Source of the DNA: CAMDHY01 sp046156265
Lineage (GTDB): Bacteria > Pseudomonadota > Alphaproteobacteria > Rhizobiales > Segnochrobactraceae
Direction: 5' to 3'
Assembly: GCF_046156265.1 (NCBI RefSeq)
Contig: NZ_JAWDIR010000002.1
Coordinates: forward strand, 127,813 to 191,812
Length of the DNA: 64,000 nucleotides
In this document: positions 1-9,205 of the stretch, one piece after another
How positions within the stretch are numbered: the stretch's first letter is position 1
How the letters are laid out: each line of letters starts with the position of its first letter
Notes under the pieces: generated by a model
Seen by the model: the letters and a program-made list of their open reading frames with translations, nothing else
The model's database searches: none
What the model was told of the DNA's origin: nothing
Program-made: the position numbers and the translations under genes

Positions 1-106
1 ATGGCGCGCAATCTCAGCAACTTGGCTCGGTCTGCCTGGTGCCACGTGTGGCATGGGCAACCGGGCAGCTGCCGAACCGCTGCACCGGAAGCAGCACGCG
101 CTTTCG

Positions 107-178
107 TCAGAACAGCAGGTAGATCAGGATGATGATCGGGATCGGGATGCCGATCATCCAGAGCAGGATACCCTTCAT
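107..178 (-). CDS. 23-residue single-pass membrane peptide
   Basis: A 23-codon frame begins MKGILLWMIG and consists almost entirely of hydrophobic residues with a central PIPII stretch, so it is one transmembrane helix with a single lysine near the N-terminus. The ATG at 176-178 is preceded on its own strand by GGAGAAG at ordinary Shine-Dalgarno spacing, which is why this start is preferred over upstream in-frame codons that would add an arginine-rich tail. It lies just downstream of the aminopeptidase P gene on the same strand. Very similar tiny peptides recur in proteobacterial genomes as uncharacterised proteins. The function is unknown. Confidence 0.6.
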   Translation of the reverse strand: MKGILLWMIGIPIPIIILIYLLF

Positions 179-275
179 GTCACTTCTCCGTGCGTGAGCG
201 TTGTCACGGTGGAGAACGCAGCAGTTGGAAGCGGGTTCCGGCGCCTGACTCACACGTCGGCCGGCTGGACGTCGC

Positions 276-2090
276 TCAGAGCGGTGCGGTCGCCGCCGCA
301 AGCCACGCCCGCGTCTCGTCGTCGACGAACGGGCCGATGCGGGCCATCACCTCGGCGTGGTAGCCATCGAGCCAGGCGCGGTCGGCCGGCGACAGCAGCG
401 CCGGCTCGATCAGGCGGCGGTCGATCGGGGCGAAGGTCAGGGTCTCGAAGCCGTGCATCGGCCGCTCACCGCCGGCGAGCGGTTCGGCGGGCGTGACGAG
501 CAAGAGGTTTTCGATGCGGATGCCGTATTCGCCCGCCTTGTAGTAGCCGGGCTCGTTGGAGAGGATCATCCCCGCTTCGAACGGCGTCGTGCCGAGCTTG
601 GAGATCCGCTGCGGCCCCTCGTGCACCGAGAGATAGACGCCGACGCCGTGGCCCGTGCCGTGGTCGAAGTCGAGCCCCGCCTTCCAAAGCGCCATCCGCG
701 CGAACGGATCGAGCTGGGCGCCGCTGGTGCCGACCGGGAAGCGGGCGGTCGAGATCGCGATCATGCCGGCGAGGACGCGGGTGAAGCGGTCGCGCATCTC
801 CGCCGTCGGCTCGCCGACGATCACCGTGCGGGTGATGTCGGTGGTGCCGTCCTCGTACTGGCCACCGGAATCGATCAGATAGATCTCGCCCGGCTTCAAC
901 GGTGCGCTGGAGGCGCGCGTCACCCGGTAGTGCGGCAGCGCCGCGTGGGCGCCGGCGCCGGAGATGGTGTCGAAGGAGATGTCCTTCAGCGCCCCGGTCT
1001 CGGCGCGGAAGCGCTCCAGCGCCTCGGCGACCGCGATCTCGTCGAGGTGGCCCGCGGGCGCCGTCTTCTCCAGCCAGTGCAGGAAGCGCGTCACCGCCGC
1101 CCCGTCGCGCAGATGGGCACGGCGCGTGCCGGCGATCTCGGCGGCGTTCTTCACCGCCTTCGGCAGCAGCACCGGGTCCTGGCCCTCGACGATCGTTCCG
1201 CCGGACGCGGTGATGCGGCGGGCGATGGCGTCGGCGGTGAGCTCCGGGTCGACGAGGACGCGTGCCGCCTTCGCGCCGAGCGCCGCCAGCGCCGGCGTCA
1301 GTCCCGACGGCTCGGCGATCTCGGCGACGTCAGCCACCGCCGAGCGGACGGCATTCGACAGCTTGCGGCCGTCAATGAAGAGCTGCGGTGGCGCGCCCTT
1401 GCGCAGGATGGCGAAGGCGAGCGGCACCGGGTTGTGGGCGACGTCGCTGCCGCGCACGTTGAACAGCCAGGCGATCGAATCCGGCTGCGTCAGCACCGCA
1501 GCGTCCACGCCGGCCTTCGCGAGCGCCGCGTCGAGGCGGGCGATCTTCTCGGCCGCAGAGGCGCCGGCGAGGTCACCCGGCTGCAACTGGACGGCGCCGA
1601 CCGGCAGGTCCGGCCGGCCGTCCCACACCGCATCGACCGGGTTCTCCGCCACGGCGACGAACTCCGCCCCGGCCTCGCTGCACACCTTCTCCAGCCGCCG
1701 CACCTGCGCCACCGTGTGCAGCATCGGGTCGTAGCCGAGGCGCTGGCCCGGCTTCAGCCGGCCGGCGAGCCACTTCGAGGGCGGCATGTCGACGAGGTGG
1801 CAGCGCTCGAAGGCGCGGCCGTCGGTCTGCTCGCGCACCTGGAGCGTGTAGCGCCCGTCGACGAAGACGGCGGCCTCGTCGCCGAGCACCACGCAGGTGC
1901 CGGCGGACCCGGTGAAGCCGGTGAGCCAGGCGAGCCGCTCGGCCGCCTTCGGCACGTACTCGCCCTGGTGCTCGTCCGCGCGCGGCACGAGGAAGCCGTC
2001 GAGGCCTTCGGCCGCGAGCCGGGCGCGCAGGCGGGCGAGCCGGGCGGGGCCGGCGGCGGGTTCGGACGCGTCGTCGAAGCTCTGGAACAT
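276..2090 (-). CDS. Aminopeptidase P family protein (Xaa-Pro aminopeptidase, M24B)
   Basis: This cytosolic metallopeptidase should remove an N-terminal residue preceding proline. At 604 residues it matches the large three-domain aminopeptidase P type: two creatinase-like N-terminal domains (about 15-310) and a C-terminal pita-bread catalytic domain (about 325-604). The metal ligands are visible as Asp in IDSGGQYEDGTTDITR, His in HGTGHGVG, and Glu in LSNEPGYY and GIRIENL. The C-terminal M24 extension with the TLTFAPIDRRLI motif is present. The start codon ATG gives an immediately recognisable N-terminus. It is transcribed away from the small plus-strand gene at 2305 and looks like an intact housekeeping gene. 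Confidence 0.93.
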   Translation of the reverse strand: MFQSFDDASEPAAGPARLARLRARLAAEGLDGFLVPRADEHQGEYVPKAAERLAWLTGFTGSAGTCVVLGDEAAVFVDGRYTLQVREQTDGRAFERCHLVDMPPSKWLAGRLKPGQRLGYDPMLHTVAQVRRLEKVCSEAGAEFVAVAENPVDAVWDGRPDLPVGAVQLQPGDLAGASAAEKIARLDAALAKAGVDAAVLTQPDSIAWLFNVRGSDVAHNPVPLAFAILRKGAPPQLFIDGRKLSNAVRSAVADVAEIAEPSGLTPALAALGAKAARVLVDPELTADAIARRITASGGTIVEGQDPVLLPKAVKNAAEIAGTRRAHLRDGAAVTRFLHWLEKTAPAGHLDEIAVAEALERFRAETGALKDISFDTISGAGAHAALPHYRVTRASSAPLKPGEIYLIDSGGQYEDGTTDITRTVIVGEPTAEMRDRFTRVLAGMIAISTARFPVGTSGAQLDPFARMALWKAGLDFDHGTGHGVGVYLSVHEGPQRISKLGTTPFEAGMILSNEPGYYKAGEYGIRIENLLLVTPAEPLAGGERPMHGFETLTFAPIDRRLIEPALLSPADRAWLDGYHAEVMARIGPFVDDETRAWLAAATAPL

Positions 2091-2304
2091 CCGGCGTTTC
2101 TAGTGGCGCGGCGGTCGGCCCGCAACGGGGCGCGCCGGCGGCGGGGTTAAGATCGGGTTTATGCCGCGCCGCACCATTTCAGTGTGCACATGCAAAATGC
2201 GCAGGGCCGGCATGCGGCCGGACCGCTACCGCGACGCGGCGCCGGTGCCTAGGTTCGCCTGGTCTAGGGAGGACGACGACAGACCGAACGGAAGGAAATC
2301 GTTC

Positions 2305-2541
2305 ATGGCCAATGTCTCGTCCTCCGGTCTCGCGGCTCCCCTCCCCGGCGCCCGGATCGGAATCATCACAAGCCTGATCAACCAGGCCCGCAGCGCCTTC
2401 GCCGCCCGCCGCGCCGCGGCAGCGGAGATCCGCGCTCTCGCCGAAGTGCTGGCGCTGACGTGCCCGGCCGATCGTCGCCGCCTGCTGGCGGAGTACGACA
2501 TCGCCGTGACCCGCCAGACGCTCCGCGGCAACGCGCGCTGA
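2305..2541 (+). CDS. Small uncharacterised protein (78 aa)
   Basis: The ATG at 2305 follows GGAAGG at suitable spacing, giving a 78-residue protein. An upstream in-frame start at 2161 would add a tail unlike a protein and is not used here. The sequence is rich in Ala and Arg, with a helical middle (ARSAFAARRAAAAEIRALAEVLAL) split here as a long amphipathic helix, followed by a short DRRRLLAEYDI segment. It sits 155 nt before a DUF1127 peptide and has a similar size and composition, so it may be a divergent relative, but the DUF1127 signature is not clear. No function is assigned. Confidence 0.55.
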   Translation: MANVSSSGLAAPLPGARIGIITSLINQARSAFAARRAAAAEIRALAEVLALTCPADRRRLLAEYDIAVTRQTLRGNAR

Positions 2542-2696
2542 ACGTTCGCGGCGCCGGACCTTCCGCGGCCGCGACGGTCGAGGGCCGGGCCCGCGGCCGG
2601 CGCATGGCCGCCCTGCACGGACCGGCCTGACCGGGCCGCACCGCCACCCCGATATCACACCCGACGCGGTCCCCCCGCCGCACGAGGAACCAACCG

Positions 2697-2924
2697 ATGG
2701 CCTATGTTTCCGCTTCTCCCGACCTGTCGATCGGGACCACCCGCTCCGCCCGCAAGGGCCTGTTCTCGCGCGCCCTCGACCGGCTGATCGAGGCCCGCAC
2801 GCGCGAGGCGCAGCGCGTCGTCAACGGCTACCTGCTGACGCTCGACGACCAGACGCTCGCCGAGCTCGGCCACGACCGCGCCGCGCTGCGCCGTGTCGGC
2901 GCCGTCGCCCGCGCCCCGCTCTGA
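2697..2924 (+). CDS. DUF1127 domain-containing small protein (75 aa)
   Basis: The C-terminal half (RALDRLIEARTREA... LLTLDDQTLAELGHDRAALRR) has the arginine-rich helix followed by the L-D-x-x-L-x-D/E-L-G pattern of DUF1127 (YjiS-like) proteins. These are very common short proteins in alphaproteobacteria; some members are implicated in RNA binding and stress or metabolic control. The ATG at 2697 lies after GAGGAACC. It stands alone between the small gene at 2305 and the convergent prmA. The family call is secure; the precise role in this organism is not. Confidence 0.75.
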   Translation: MAYVSASPDLSIGTTRSARKGLFSRALDRLIEARTREAQRVVNGYLLTLDDQTLAELGHDRAALRRVGAVARAPL

Positions 2925-2991
2925 GCCTCGACGAACGCTGCGGGCGCACCCCACCGGGCGCGCCTGACGACGCCGGGTGCCCCGCCGCCGC

Positions 2992-4320
2992 TCAGCCGCG
3001 CTCGAAGGTGAGCGTCAGCCAGCCGTCGCGGGCATCGCGGCGGGTGAGCACGAGGCCCCGGCGGCGGTAGGCCGCCTCGACGCGGCGCCCGTCGGGCACA
3101 CGCAGGCCCGAAAGAATGACGGTGGCGCGCGGCGCGAGCGCCCGTCCGATCGCCGGCGCCAGCCGCTCGAGCGGCCGCGCCAGGATGTTCGCCACCACGA
3201 GATCGAAGCCGCCGGCGGAAAGCCGCCGGTCGGCCATCCCGGTCGCCACGAACGGCCGGACGAACGGGCCGGCGCCGTTCGCGCGCGCATTGGCCGCCGC
3301 CACCCTCACCGCCACCGGATCGATGTCGCTCGCCACCACCGCCACCTTGGCGAGCCGGGCGATGGCGATCGCCAGCACGCCGGTGCCGGTGCCGAGGTCG
3401 AGCGCCCGCCGCGGTCGCCCGCGCCGCAGCACCCGCTCGATGGCGGCGAGGCAGCCGACGGTGGTCGCGTGATGGCCGGTGCCGAAGGCGAGGCCCGCCT
3501 CGATGTCGATCGTCACGATGCCCGCCGGCTCGCCGCCGCGCGCATGCCGGCCGCGCACGAGGAAGCGCCCCTCGCGCACCGGCGGCAGGCCCTCGAGGCT
3601 TTTCGCCACCCAGTCCTCGTCGCCGAGCGGCTCGACGGTGATCAAGGATCCGAAACCGTCGCCGCCGACGGCATCGAGGATGCGCGCCCGCGCCTCAGCC
3701 GCGGTGCCGCCGAACACCAGCACCTCGACGGCCCACGGCCACTCCTCGTCGCGCACGAGCCGCGCCGCGAACGCCGGCGCGCCGGCGCCGGCCTCCACCG
3801 CCACGGAGCGCTCCGCCGCCGGTGGCCGTCCGCTCGGCGCGGAACCGCTCGCCCCAAGACCAGCCGTGACCGGCCCTGCCGGCCCACCGGCCGCGGGTGG
3901 CAGTTCGTAGCGCGTCACCGGCCAGCCGTCGGCCTCGACGGCGCGCTCGACGAGCGCCGCGATGCGCTCCGCCTCGAGTTCGGCCGCGACAAGGCAGACG
4001 CGCCAGGTGATGTCGGGTGCAGGGTCGGTGTCGGCGGACTCGTCGGACGGGAGGTCGTCGAACGTAACGTGGTCGGGCGGGACGTCGTCGAAGGGGAGAT
4101 CGTCGGACGGTATGCCTGCGCCCGCGGTCGCGGTGAGCAGCCCGTCGACGCTCCGGTCGGCGGCGTCCGTTCGCGCGGAGACGGAACCGGCCGGACCGGA
4201 GGCGGGCTCTCCGCCGTCGCCACTGGCACGGCCGCGCGACTGCGCCTTGCGACGCTTGAGGTTCTCGCGCAGCGCAGCCGCCAGGCGCCGCTTGCGCGCT
4301 TCCTCGCCGCCGCCCGTCAC
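2992..4320 (-). CDS. prmA: Ribosomal protein L11 methyltransferase with long N-terminal extension
   Basis: The C-terminal part (from about residue 104) is PrmA, which trimethylates ribosomal protein L11 using S-adenosylmethionine. The SAM-binding motif LDLGTGTGVLAIA, the acidic SDIDPVAV strand and the catalytic-loop motif VVANILARPL are all visible. Usual PrmA proteins are about 290-300 residues. Here the frame is open much further upstream: a basic segment (EARKRRLAAALREN...KRRKAQ) resembling a small free-standing rhizobial peptide, then an acidic linker built from a 30-bp tandem repeat (4043-4110). The start is uncertain: GTG at 4320 gives 442 residues, GTG at 4332 or TTG at 4422 would be longer, and internal initiation just before the PrmA domain is possible. 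The adjacent tRNA-Thr is divergent. Confidence 0.85.
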   Translation of the reverse strand: MTGGGEEARKRRLAAALRENLKRRKAQSRGRASGDGGEPASGPAGSVSARTDAADRSVDGLLTATAGAGIPSDDLPFDDVPPDHVTFDDLPSDESADTDPAPDITWRVCLVAAELEAERIAALVERAVEADGWPVTRYELPPAAGGPAGPVTAGLGASGSAPSGRPPAAERSVAVEAGAGAPAFAARLVRDEEWPWAVEVLVFGGTAAEARARILDAVGGDGFGSLITVEPLGDEDWVAKSLEGLPPVREGRFLVRGRHARGGEPAGIVTIDIEAGLAFGTGHHATTVGCLAAIERVLRRGRPRRALDLGTGTGVLAIAIARLAKVAVVASDIDPVAVRVAAANARANGAGPFVRPFVATGMADRRLSAGGFDLVVANILARPLERLAPAIGRALAPRATVILSGLRVPDGRRVEAAYRRRGLVLTRRDARDGWLTLTFERG

Positions 4321-4600
4321 CCGTCCGCCCACCGTCCGCCTCTCCGCGCCTGATCGTCTGGGCGGACTTATGCGACGCCACCCGGCCCCTGCCAACCCAT
4401 CGACCCGAGCCGGGTCACTCAACCGTGGACGGCGGCGCCCCGGCCGGGCGGCTCAACTCCCCTGATCGGACCGCCGCGCCCCGCGACACCGGCGCAATCG
4501 CCGTCGCGCGCGGTGAAGTCGGGGGTAAAGCTTGCGCCCCCCCGGCCGCTATGGCACAAGGCCCCGCGACGAGCCGCCCCCCTGCGGGCGCCCGCCGGAC

Positions 4601-4675
<75 letters not shown>

Positions 4676-4746
4676 GGCCAACTCCCTGACGAACCTGAAC
4701 CATCCTGATTTTGCGGGGGTCCGCCCTGCTTCTCGCTGCGGGCATT

Positions 4747-6867
4747 CTACAAGGCGGGAGCAGCGTCCACTTCATTGCGGATGCGGCCTCGGTCGAGGTG
4801 AATGACGCGAGCGGAGGCGCGGATCGTGTCGGGACGGTGCGCCACGACGATCCGGGTGATGGCGAGGCCCGAGAGCGTCTCGTTCACCGTCTGCTCGCGC
4901 GCGACATCGAGGTGGCTCGTCGCTTCGTCGAGCAGCAGCAGACCCGGCCTCCGATAGAGCGCCCGGGCGAGCAGCACCCGCTGCTTCTGCCCGCCCGACA
5001 GGCTCGTGCCCATGTCGCCGATCAACGTGCCATAGCCCATCGGCATCGCCGCGATGTCGTCGTGCACCGCGGCCCTGCGGGCGCTGTCCTCGACTTTGTC
5101 GGCATCGGCGTCGGCGGCAAAGAAGGCGATGTTATCGGCGATCGAGCCGGCGAAGAGCACATCGTCCTGCATGACGACGCCGATCCGCGCCCGCCATGCC
5201 TCCGGGCCGATCCGCGCCAGGGAGACGCCGTCCACCAGGATCTGGCCGGAGGTCGGCTCGAGCAGCCCGCAGAGGAGCTTCAACAGGGTCGTCTTGCCGC
5301 AACCAGACGGGCCGGCAATGGCGACGGAGGCCCCCGCTTCGATGGTGAAGCTGACGTTCTCCAGCACGAAGGGCTCGTTCGGTCCGTAGCGGAAGGAGAC
5401 TTCGCGCGCTTCGATCCCGATCGGCGTGGCTTTCCCCTCCCGCAGGACAGGATCCGACACCGGCTCCGGTGCGGTCAGAGCGATGTCGGCGAGACGCTCG
5501 GCATGCAGCCCGAGCATGCGCAGATCCACGACCGTGTCGATGAGACCGCTGGCACGGCGCAGGAACATGTCCATGTAGGCGAGGAAGGCGACGAGCAGCC
5601 CGACAGAAAAGACATTGTCGAGGACCATCCGGGCAGCGAGATAGACCACGAGAATGCCGAGCGTCCCGAGCAGCAGGGCGTTGGCCGTCTTGAACAGCAG
5701 CTTCAGCCGTTGCGTCGCCAGTTGCCGGTTGGTCGTCTCGACGAGGAGATTGAGCCAGTGCGCCCGCCGATCCCGCTGTCCATTGAACAGCTTGACGGTC
5801 TTCATGCCGCGCACGGTCTCGAGGAAATGGCTGTCTCGCCGGGCCGCCCAGACGATCGCTTCGAAGGAAGCCTGCCGCAGCGGCGCGTAGAAGGCCCAGC
5901 GCAGCAGCCCATAGAGGACGGCCCCCGCCAGCGCGAGGGTCGCGAGCGCCGGGGCCAGCACGAACATCACGGCCACCGTCACGACGCACATCAGCCCATC
6001 GAGCAGGGCGACCACCAGATCCGTGGTCAGGGCCTGCAGGATCGTGTCCTGGCTCTCGAAGCGTGACATCACGTCGGCGACGTGCCGGGTCTCGAAGTAG
6101 CGGGCCGGAAGCGCCACGAGATGGGTGAACAGGTTCTTGCGGGACTGCACCTTGATCGAGGCGCCGAGGGTCATCAGCATCCAGTCCCGCAAGAAGCCCA
6201 CGCCGGTCCGCAGCATGAGCAGCAGACCGAAGGCGACGGCGAGCGTCAGCAACAGGTCCCGGTCGGCGGAGACGATCGCCTGATCCACCGTCAGCGCGAG
6301 GAACATCGGCGCCAGAAGCGCCATGACCTCGAGCGCGAAGGCGAGCAGCAGCAGATGGCCGAGCGCGCGCCGCATCCCGATCACGCGGCCGAGGAGCGCG
6401 CGGATCCGGACGCGCGGCGGCGCCTCCGCCGCCTCGAAGCCGCCGGTGGGCGTCAGTTCCAGCGCCACGCCGGTGAAGTGCCGCGAGACGTCGGCGAGCG
6501 AAAGCCGGCGCAGGCCCTCGGCGGGATCGTGGATCGTCACGCCGGACCGCCCGACCGACTTCAACACCACGAAGTGATTGAGGTCCCAGTGCAGCACGCA
6601 CGGGGTCTGGAGCATGGCGAGTTCGTGCAGATCGAGCCGCAGCGGCCGCGACGCGAGGCCGAGCCGGTCGGCCACAGTGATCACGTCCTTCAGCGTCGCG
6701 CCCTTCAGCGAGAAGCCGTGGCGCCGGCGAAGCGCGCCGGGATCGGCATGGTGGCCGTGATAGCCGGCGATCATCGCGAGGCACGCAAGCCCGCACTCCG
6801 CCGCCTCGGCCTGCAGGATGACCGGCAGCCGCCGGCCCCAGCCGAACTGGAGCCCCTCCACGTTCAT
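4747..6867 (-). CDS. Peptidase C39-containing ABC exporter (leader-cleaving bacteriocin/peptide transporter)
   Basis: This 706-residue inner-membrane exporter has the CvaB/LagD architecture. The N-terminal C39 peptidase (about 12-130) has catalytic Cys25 in EAAECGLACL, His98 in LNHFVVL and Asp114 in IHDPAEG. A six-helix ABC transmembrane domain (about 155-440) and an ATPase domain (Walker A GPSGCGKTT, signature LSGGQKQR, Walker B LLLLDEATSHLD) follow. Such proteins cut double-glycine leaders and export the released peptide. The start is ATG at 6867, which forms an ATGA overlap with the HlyD stop codon. Its expected substrate is the 54-residue peptide at 9290-9454. The family also exports larger RTX-like cargo, but an intact catalytic Cys favours a leader peptide. 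Confidence 0.92.
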   Translation of the reverse strand: MNVEGLQFGWGRRLPVILQAEAAECGLACLAMIAGYHGHHADPGALRRRHGFSLKGATLKDVITVADRLGLASRPLRLDLHELAMLQTPCVLHWDLNHFVVLKSVGRSGVTIHDPAEGLRRLSLADVSRHFTGVALELTPTGGFEAAEAPPRVRIRALLGRVIGMRRALGHLLLLAFALEVMALLAPMFLALTVDQAIVSADRDLLLTLAVAFGLLLMLRTGVGFLRDWMLMTLGASIKVQSRKNLFTHLVALPARYFETRHVADVMSRFESQDTILQALTTDLVVALLDGLMCVVTVAVMFVLAPALATLALAGAVLYGLLRWAFYAPLRQASFEAIVWAARRDSHFLETVRGMKTVKLFNGQRDRRAHWLNLLVETTNRQLATQRLKLLFKTANALLLGTLGILVVYLAARMVLDNVFSVGLLVAFLAYMDMFLRRASGLIDTVVDLRMLGLHAERLADIALTAPEPVSDPVLREGKATPIGIEAREVSFRYGPNEPFVLENVSFTIEAGASVAIAGPSGCGKTTLLKLLCGLLEPTSGQILVDGVSLARIGPEAWRARIGVVMQDDVLFAGSIADNIAFFAADADADKVEDSARRAAVHDDIAAMPMGYGTLIGDMGTSLSGGQKQRVLLARALYRRPGLLLLDEATSHLDVAREQTVNETLSGLAITRIVVAHRPDTIRASARVIHLDRGRIRNEVDAAPAL

Positions 6868-8177
6868 GCGTCGCCCCGGCCGGTCAGCGAATAGAGGGGA
6901 TCGAGGATCCACTCGTAGAGCCGCCGGGTCTCGATCAGCACATCCGCCTGCAACTGCATCCCGGGCTGCAGCGGCGCGATCTCGCCATAGGCGCGCGCGG
7001 TCTGTGCGGCGAGCGTCACCGTGACCCGGTAGAGCGCGTCCGATGCCACCCGAGCGCCATCGGCGACGGCGGGGCGGTCCGGGCTCTCCGCCTGCGCCAC
7101 CGGGGCGCGGGAGACCGAGGCGACGGTGCCCTCGTAGGCTCCGAATTTCTGATGGGGATAGGCCTCATAGCGCAGGAGCACACGCTGACCGGCGCGCACG
7201 AAGCCGATGGCGCTGCTCGGACCATAGAGCTCCGCCTGCAGTCTGGTGCCGGCGGGAACGAGGGTCATCAGGGCGGAACCGGGCGGAACCGTTCCCCCGA
7301 CGGACGCGCGCAGCGCCGTGACCGTTCCCGCCTGCGGCGCGGTCACGACGAATTCGCGCTGCGCCTCCGCCTCTGCGATGTCCTGATCGACGGCAGCGAT
7401 GGCACGGGCGATTTCCGCGCGCTTCTGATCCGCCAGCAGCGGCGCCTCCCGCAGCGACGCCTCGATCTCGCGGATGTCGCGCGCCAGCGCGTTGCGCTGC
7501 CGTGCCAGCTGCTGGAGGGCCAGTCCTTCGTCGAGGAGGTCCTTTTCGGCGTCGTAGAGGGCGGCTTCGGTCGTCAGTCCCCGGGCGCGCAGATCGCGGA
7601 GACGCGCGGCCATCGATTCGGCCAGCGCCTGCTGCGCGCGGATCAGCTCCGCCTCCGCCTCGACATCCAGGACCTCGCGGCGCAGGGCGGCGAGACGCGT
7701 CGCCTTGGCCTCGGCGTGGACCTGCACGAGGGCCTGATGGCGCTCGCGCTCGGCGACGAGGCTGTCGCGGCGTTCCCGCAGCGACCGAACGACTTCTTCC
7801 TGGGTGGCCCCCAGTGCCTCGCTGCGGCGCTCGCCGGACAGCACCGCCAGACGGGTACCGGCGGCGACGTCCTGCCCCTCCCGCACGGGCAGCGCGGTCA
7901 GAGTGCCGCCCTGGGCGGCGACGATCTCGATGAGCCCGGTCTCCGGCACCAGGAACCCGCTGAGACGGGCCTTGCGGGTGTACTGACCGAAGGCGAGCAG
8001 ACCGAGAATTCCCGCCACCAGCAGGGTGACGACGATCGTCTGCAGGGTGTGCGACAGCTTCGGCACGACGAGGACCGTGCCGAGCCAGCGGTCCTGTTGT
8101 TCGGCCACGGCTTCCGCCCGGAACAGCGGCGCCGGTGTCGTCTCGCTCCTGGCAGGAGCAGGGGCCCGAGCGTTCAC
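6864..8177 (-). CDS. HlyD/CvaA-family periplasmic adaptor (membrane fusion protein)
   Basis: This 437-residue protein should link the C39 ABC exporter to an outer-membrane TolC channel. It has a short cytoplasmic N-terminus, one transmembrane helix (about 44-64, TLQTIVVTLLVAGILGLLAFG region), a split biotinyl/lipoyl domain (LVPETGLIEIVA... and APQAGTVTALRA) and a long coiled-coil hairpin (about 120-290), ending in a beta-barrel segment. The GTG start at 8177 overlaps the stop of the upstream gene (GTGA), and its own stop overlaps the exporter start (ATGA), so the three are translationally coupled. No outer-membrane partner is encoded nearby; a chromosomal TolC is presumably used. Confidence 0.88.
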   Translation of the reverse strand: MNARAPAPARSETTPAPLFRAEAVAEQQDRWLGTVLVVPKLSHTLQTIVVTLLVAGILGLLAFGQYTRKARLSGFLVPETGLIEIVAAQGGTLTALPVREGQDVAAGTRLAVLSGERRSEALGATQEEVVRSLRERRDSLVAERERHQALVQVHAEAKATRLAALRREVLDVEAEAELIRAQQALAESMAARLRDLRARGLTTEAALYDAEKDLLDEGLALQQLARQRNALARDIREIEASLREAPLLADQKRAEIARAIAAVDQDIAEAEAQREFVVTAPQAGTVTALRASVGGTVPPGSALMTLVPAGTRLQAELYGPSSAIGFVRAGQRVLLRYEAYPHQKFGAYEGTVASVSRAPVAQAESPDRPAVADGARVASDALYRVTVTLAAQTARAYGEIAPLQPGMQLQADVLIETRRLYEWILDPLYSLTGRGDA

Positions 8178-9178
8178 TCGTGATAGACCGTGTAGTCCCG
8201 GACGGCGATCGTCACCTCGAGATAGCGCTCGGCGCGGCGGGACGGCAGGAACGTCCGGATACGTGGGTCGAAGAAGTCCTTGAGCACCGGTGGGCGCGCA
8301 GCGCGCAGGTAGAAGGCTGCATCCTCCGCCACCGCAGAGGCGGCCGTCAGCTCGAGTTCGTCTCGTCGGGTGACCGTCTGGATGATGCAGGGCGCATGGG
8401 TGAAGCCGGCCGCGCGCAGGGCGACGGCGCGATGATAGCCGTTGTGCAGCACCATTCGGTCGTCCGAGCGGATGACGCTGAGGAAGTTCGAACCGTAGCC
8501 GACCACCAGGGCGAGCACCGCACTGATCGGGCCGAACGGCTCGTAGTCCGCGAGTTGCTCGGGCCGCAGCTGCGCCGTCTCGTGGAAGCGCAGATCGTTG
8601 GAGTCGGACATGAACAGGAAGCGTTGCCCGTCGAGGCGGCGCATCCGCACCGGCGGATCCCGGCGCTCCGCCGGATGGCAGAACCGGAACAGATCGGCCG
8701 GGCCGGGTCGCGGCGCCAGCCGTGCGGCGAGGGCGTCGACGAAGTGGCGCGCGACGCGCCGCTGCGACACCACGATCTTGTCCAGCTCGACCATGCCGAA
8801 GGTCGTGGGCATCTTGTCGAACGCCCGCCGGAACGGCGCGGTCCGCGACAGGTCGGCGGCGAGGGGGGCCATCGCGTCCGGAAGATCGAGACATTCGACG
8901 GCGTCGGCGATCCCGGCCTCGCTCTTCTCGAGGTCGGCGTAGACGTCGTTGGCGGCGCGCCAGCCATCGACGAGCGCGGCCGTCTCCAGATCGCCGCCGC
9001 CCACGACCGCCTTGCGGACATGGCTCAGATAGTCGGAGAGGCTCGGCTGGCCGAGCAGCCAGATCTCCTCCTCGACGCGCGGACCGTCGCAGGAGACCCG
9101 TCCGGCGCCCCACGCCGACCCGACGCCGCCGGCGGACGCCGTCGCTGTCGGGGCGCTGTGGATGTTTCCCTCAGGCAT
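8174..9178 (-). CDS. Uncharacterised 334-aa protein with ParB/sulfiredoxin-like NGxHR motif
   Basis: I do not recognise a named family for the whole protein. Residues about 38-60 (IWLLGQPSLSDYLSHVRKAV) and 190-270 look most conserved. The segment YGSNFLSVIRSDDRMVLHNGYHR followed by a hydrophobic helix and THAPCIIQ resembles the ParB/Srx fold core, where an N/D-G-x-H-R motif binds nucleotide; here it is N246-G-Y-H-R250. Members of that fold include CTP-binding ParB, ATP-using sulfiredoxin and free-serine kinases. The gene lies between the peptide precursor and the adaptor, and is coupled to HlyD by a GTGA overlap, so a role in modifying, escorting or giving immunity to the peptide is inferred. 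GAGGGAC precedes the ATG. Confidence 0.6.
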   Translation of the reverse strand: MPEGNIHSAPTATASAGGVGSAWGAGRVSCDGPRVEEEIWLLGQPSLSDYLSHVRKAVVGGGDLETAALVDGWRAANDVYADLEKSEAGIADAVECLDLPDAMAPLAADLSRTAPFRRAFDKMPTTFGMVELDKIVVSQRRVARHFVDALAARLAPRPGPADLFRFCHPAERRDPPVRMRRLDGQRFLFMSDSNDLRFHETAQLRPEQLADYEPFGPISAVLALVVGYGSNFLSVIRSDDRMVLHNGYHRAVALRAAGFTHAPCIIQTVTRRDELELTAASAVAEDAAFYLRAARPPVLKDFFDPRIRTFLPSRRAERYLEVTIAVRDYTVYHE

Positions 9179-9205
9179 GGGTCTGCACGTCCCTCGATCA
9201 CGCCT

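Noticed and set aside
357..2150. Long plus-strand open frame opposite aminopeptidase P
   Set aside because: The translation is low-complexity Arg/Gly/Val and the minus frame has intact M24 motifs; long antisense frames are expected at this GC content.
2977..4353. Long plus-strand frame opposite prmA
   Set aside because: No family signature or ribosome site; the SAM-binding motif lies on the minus strand.
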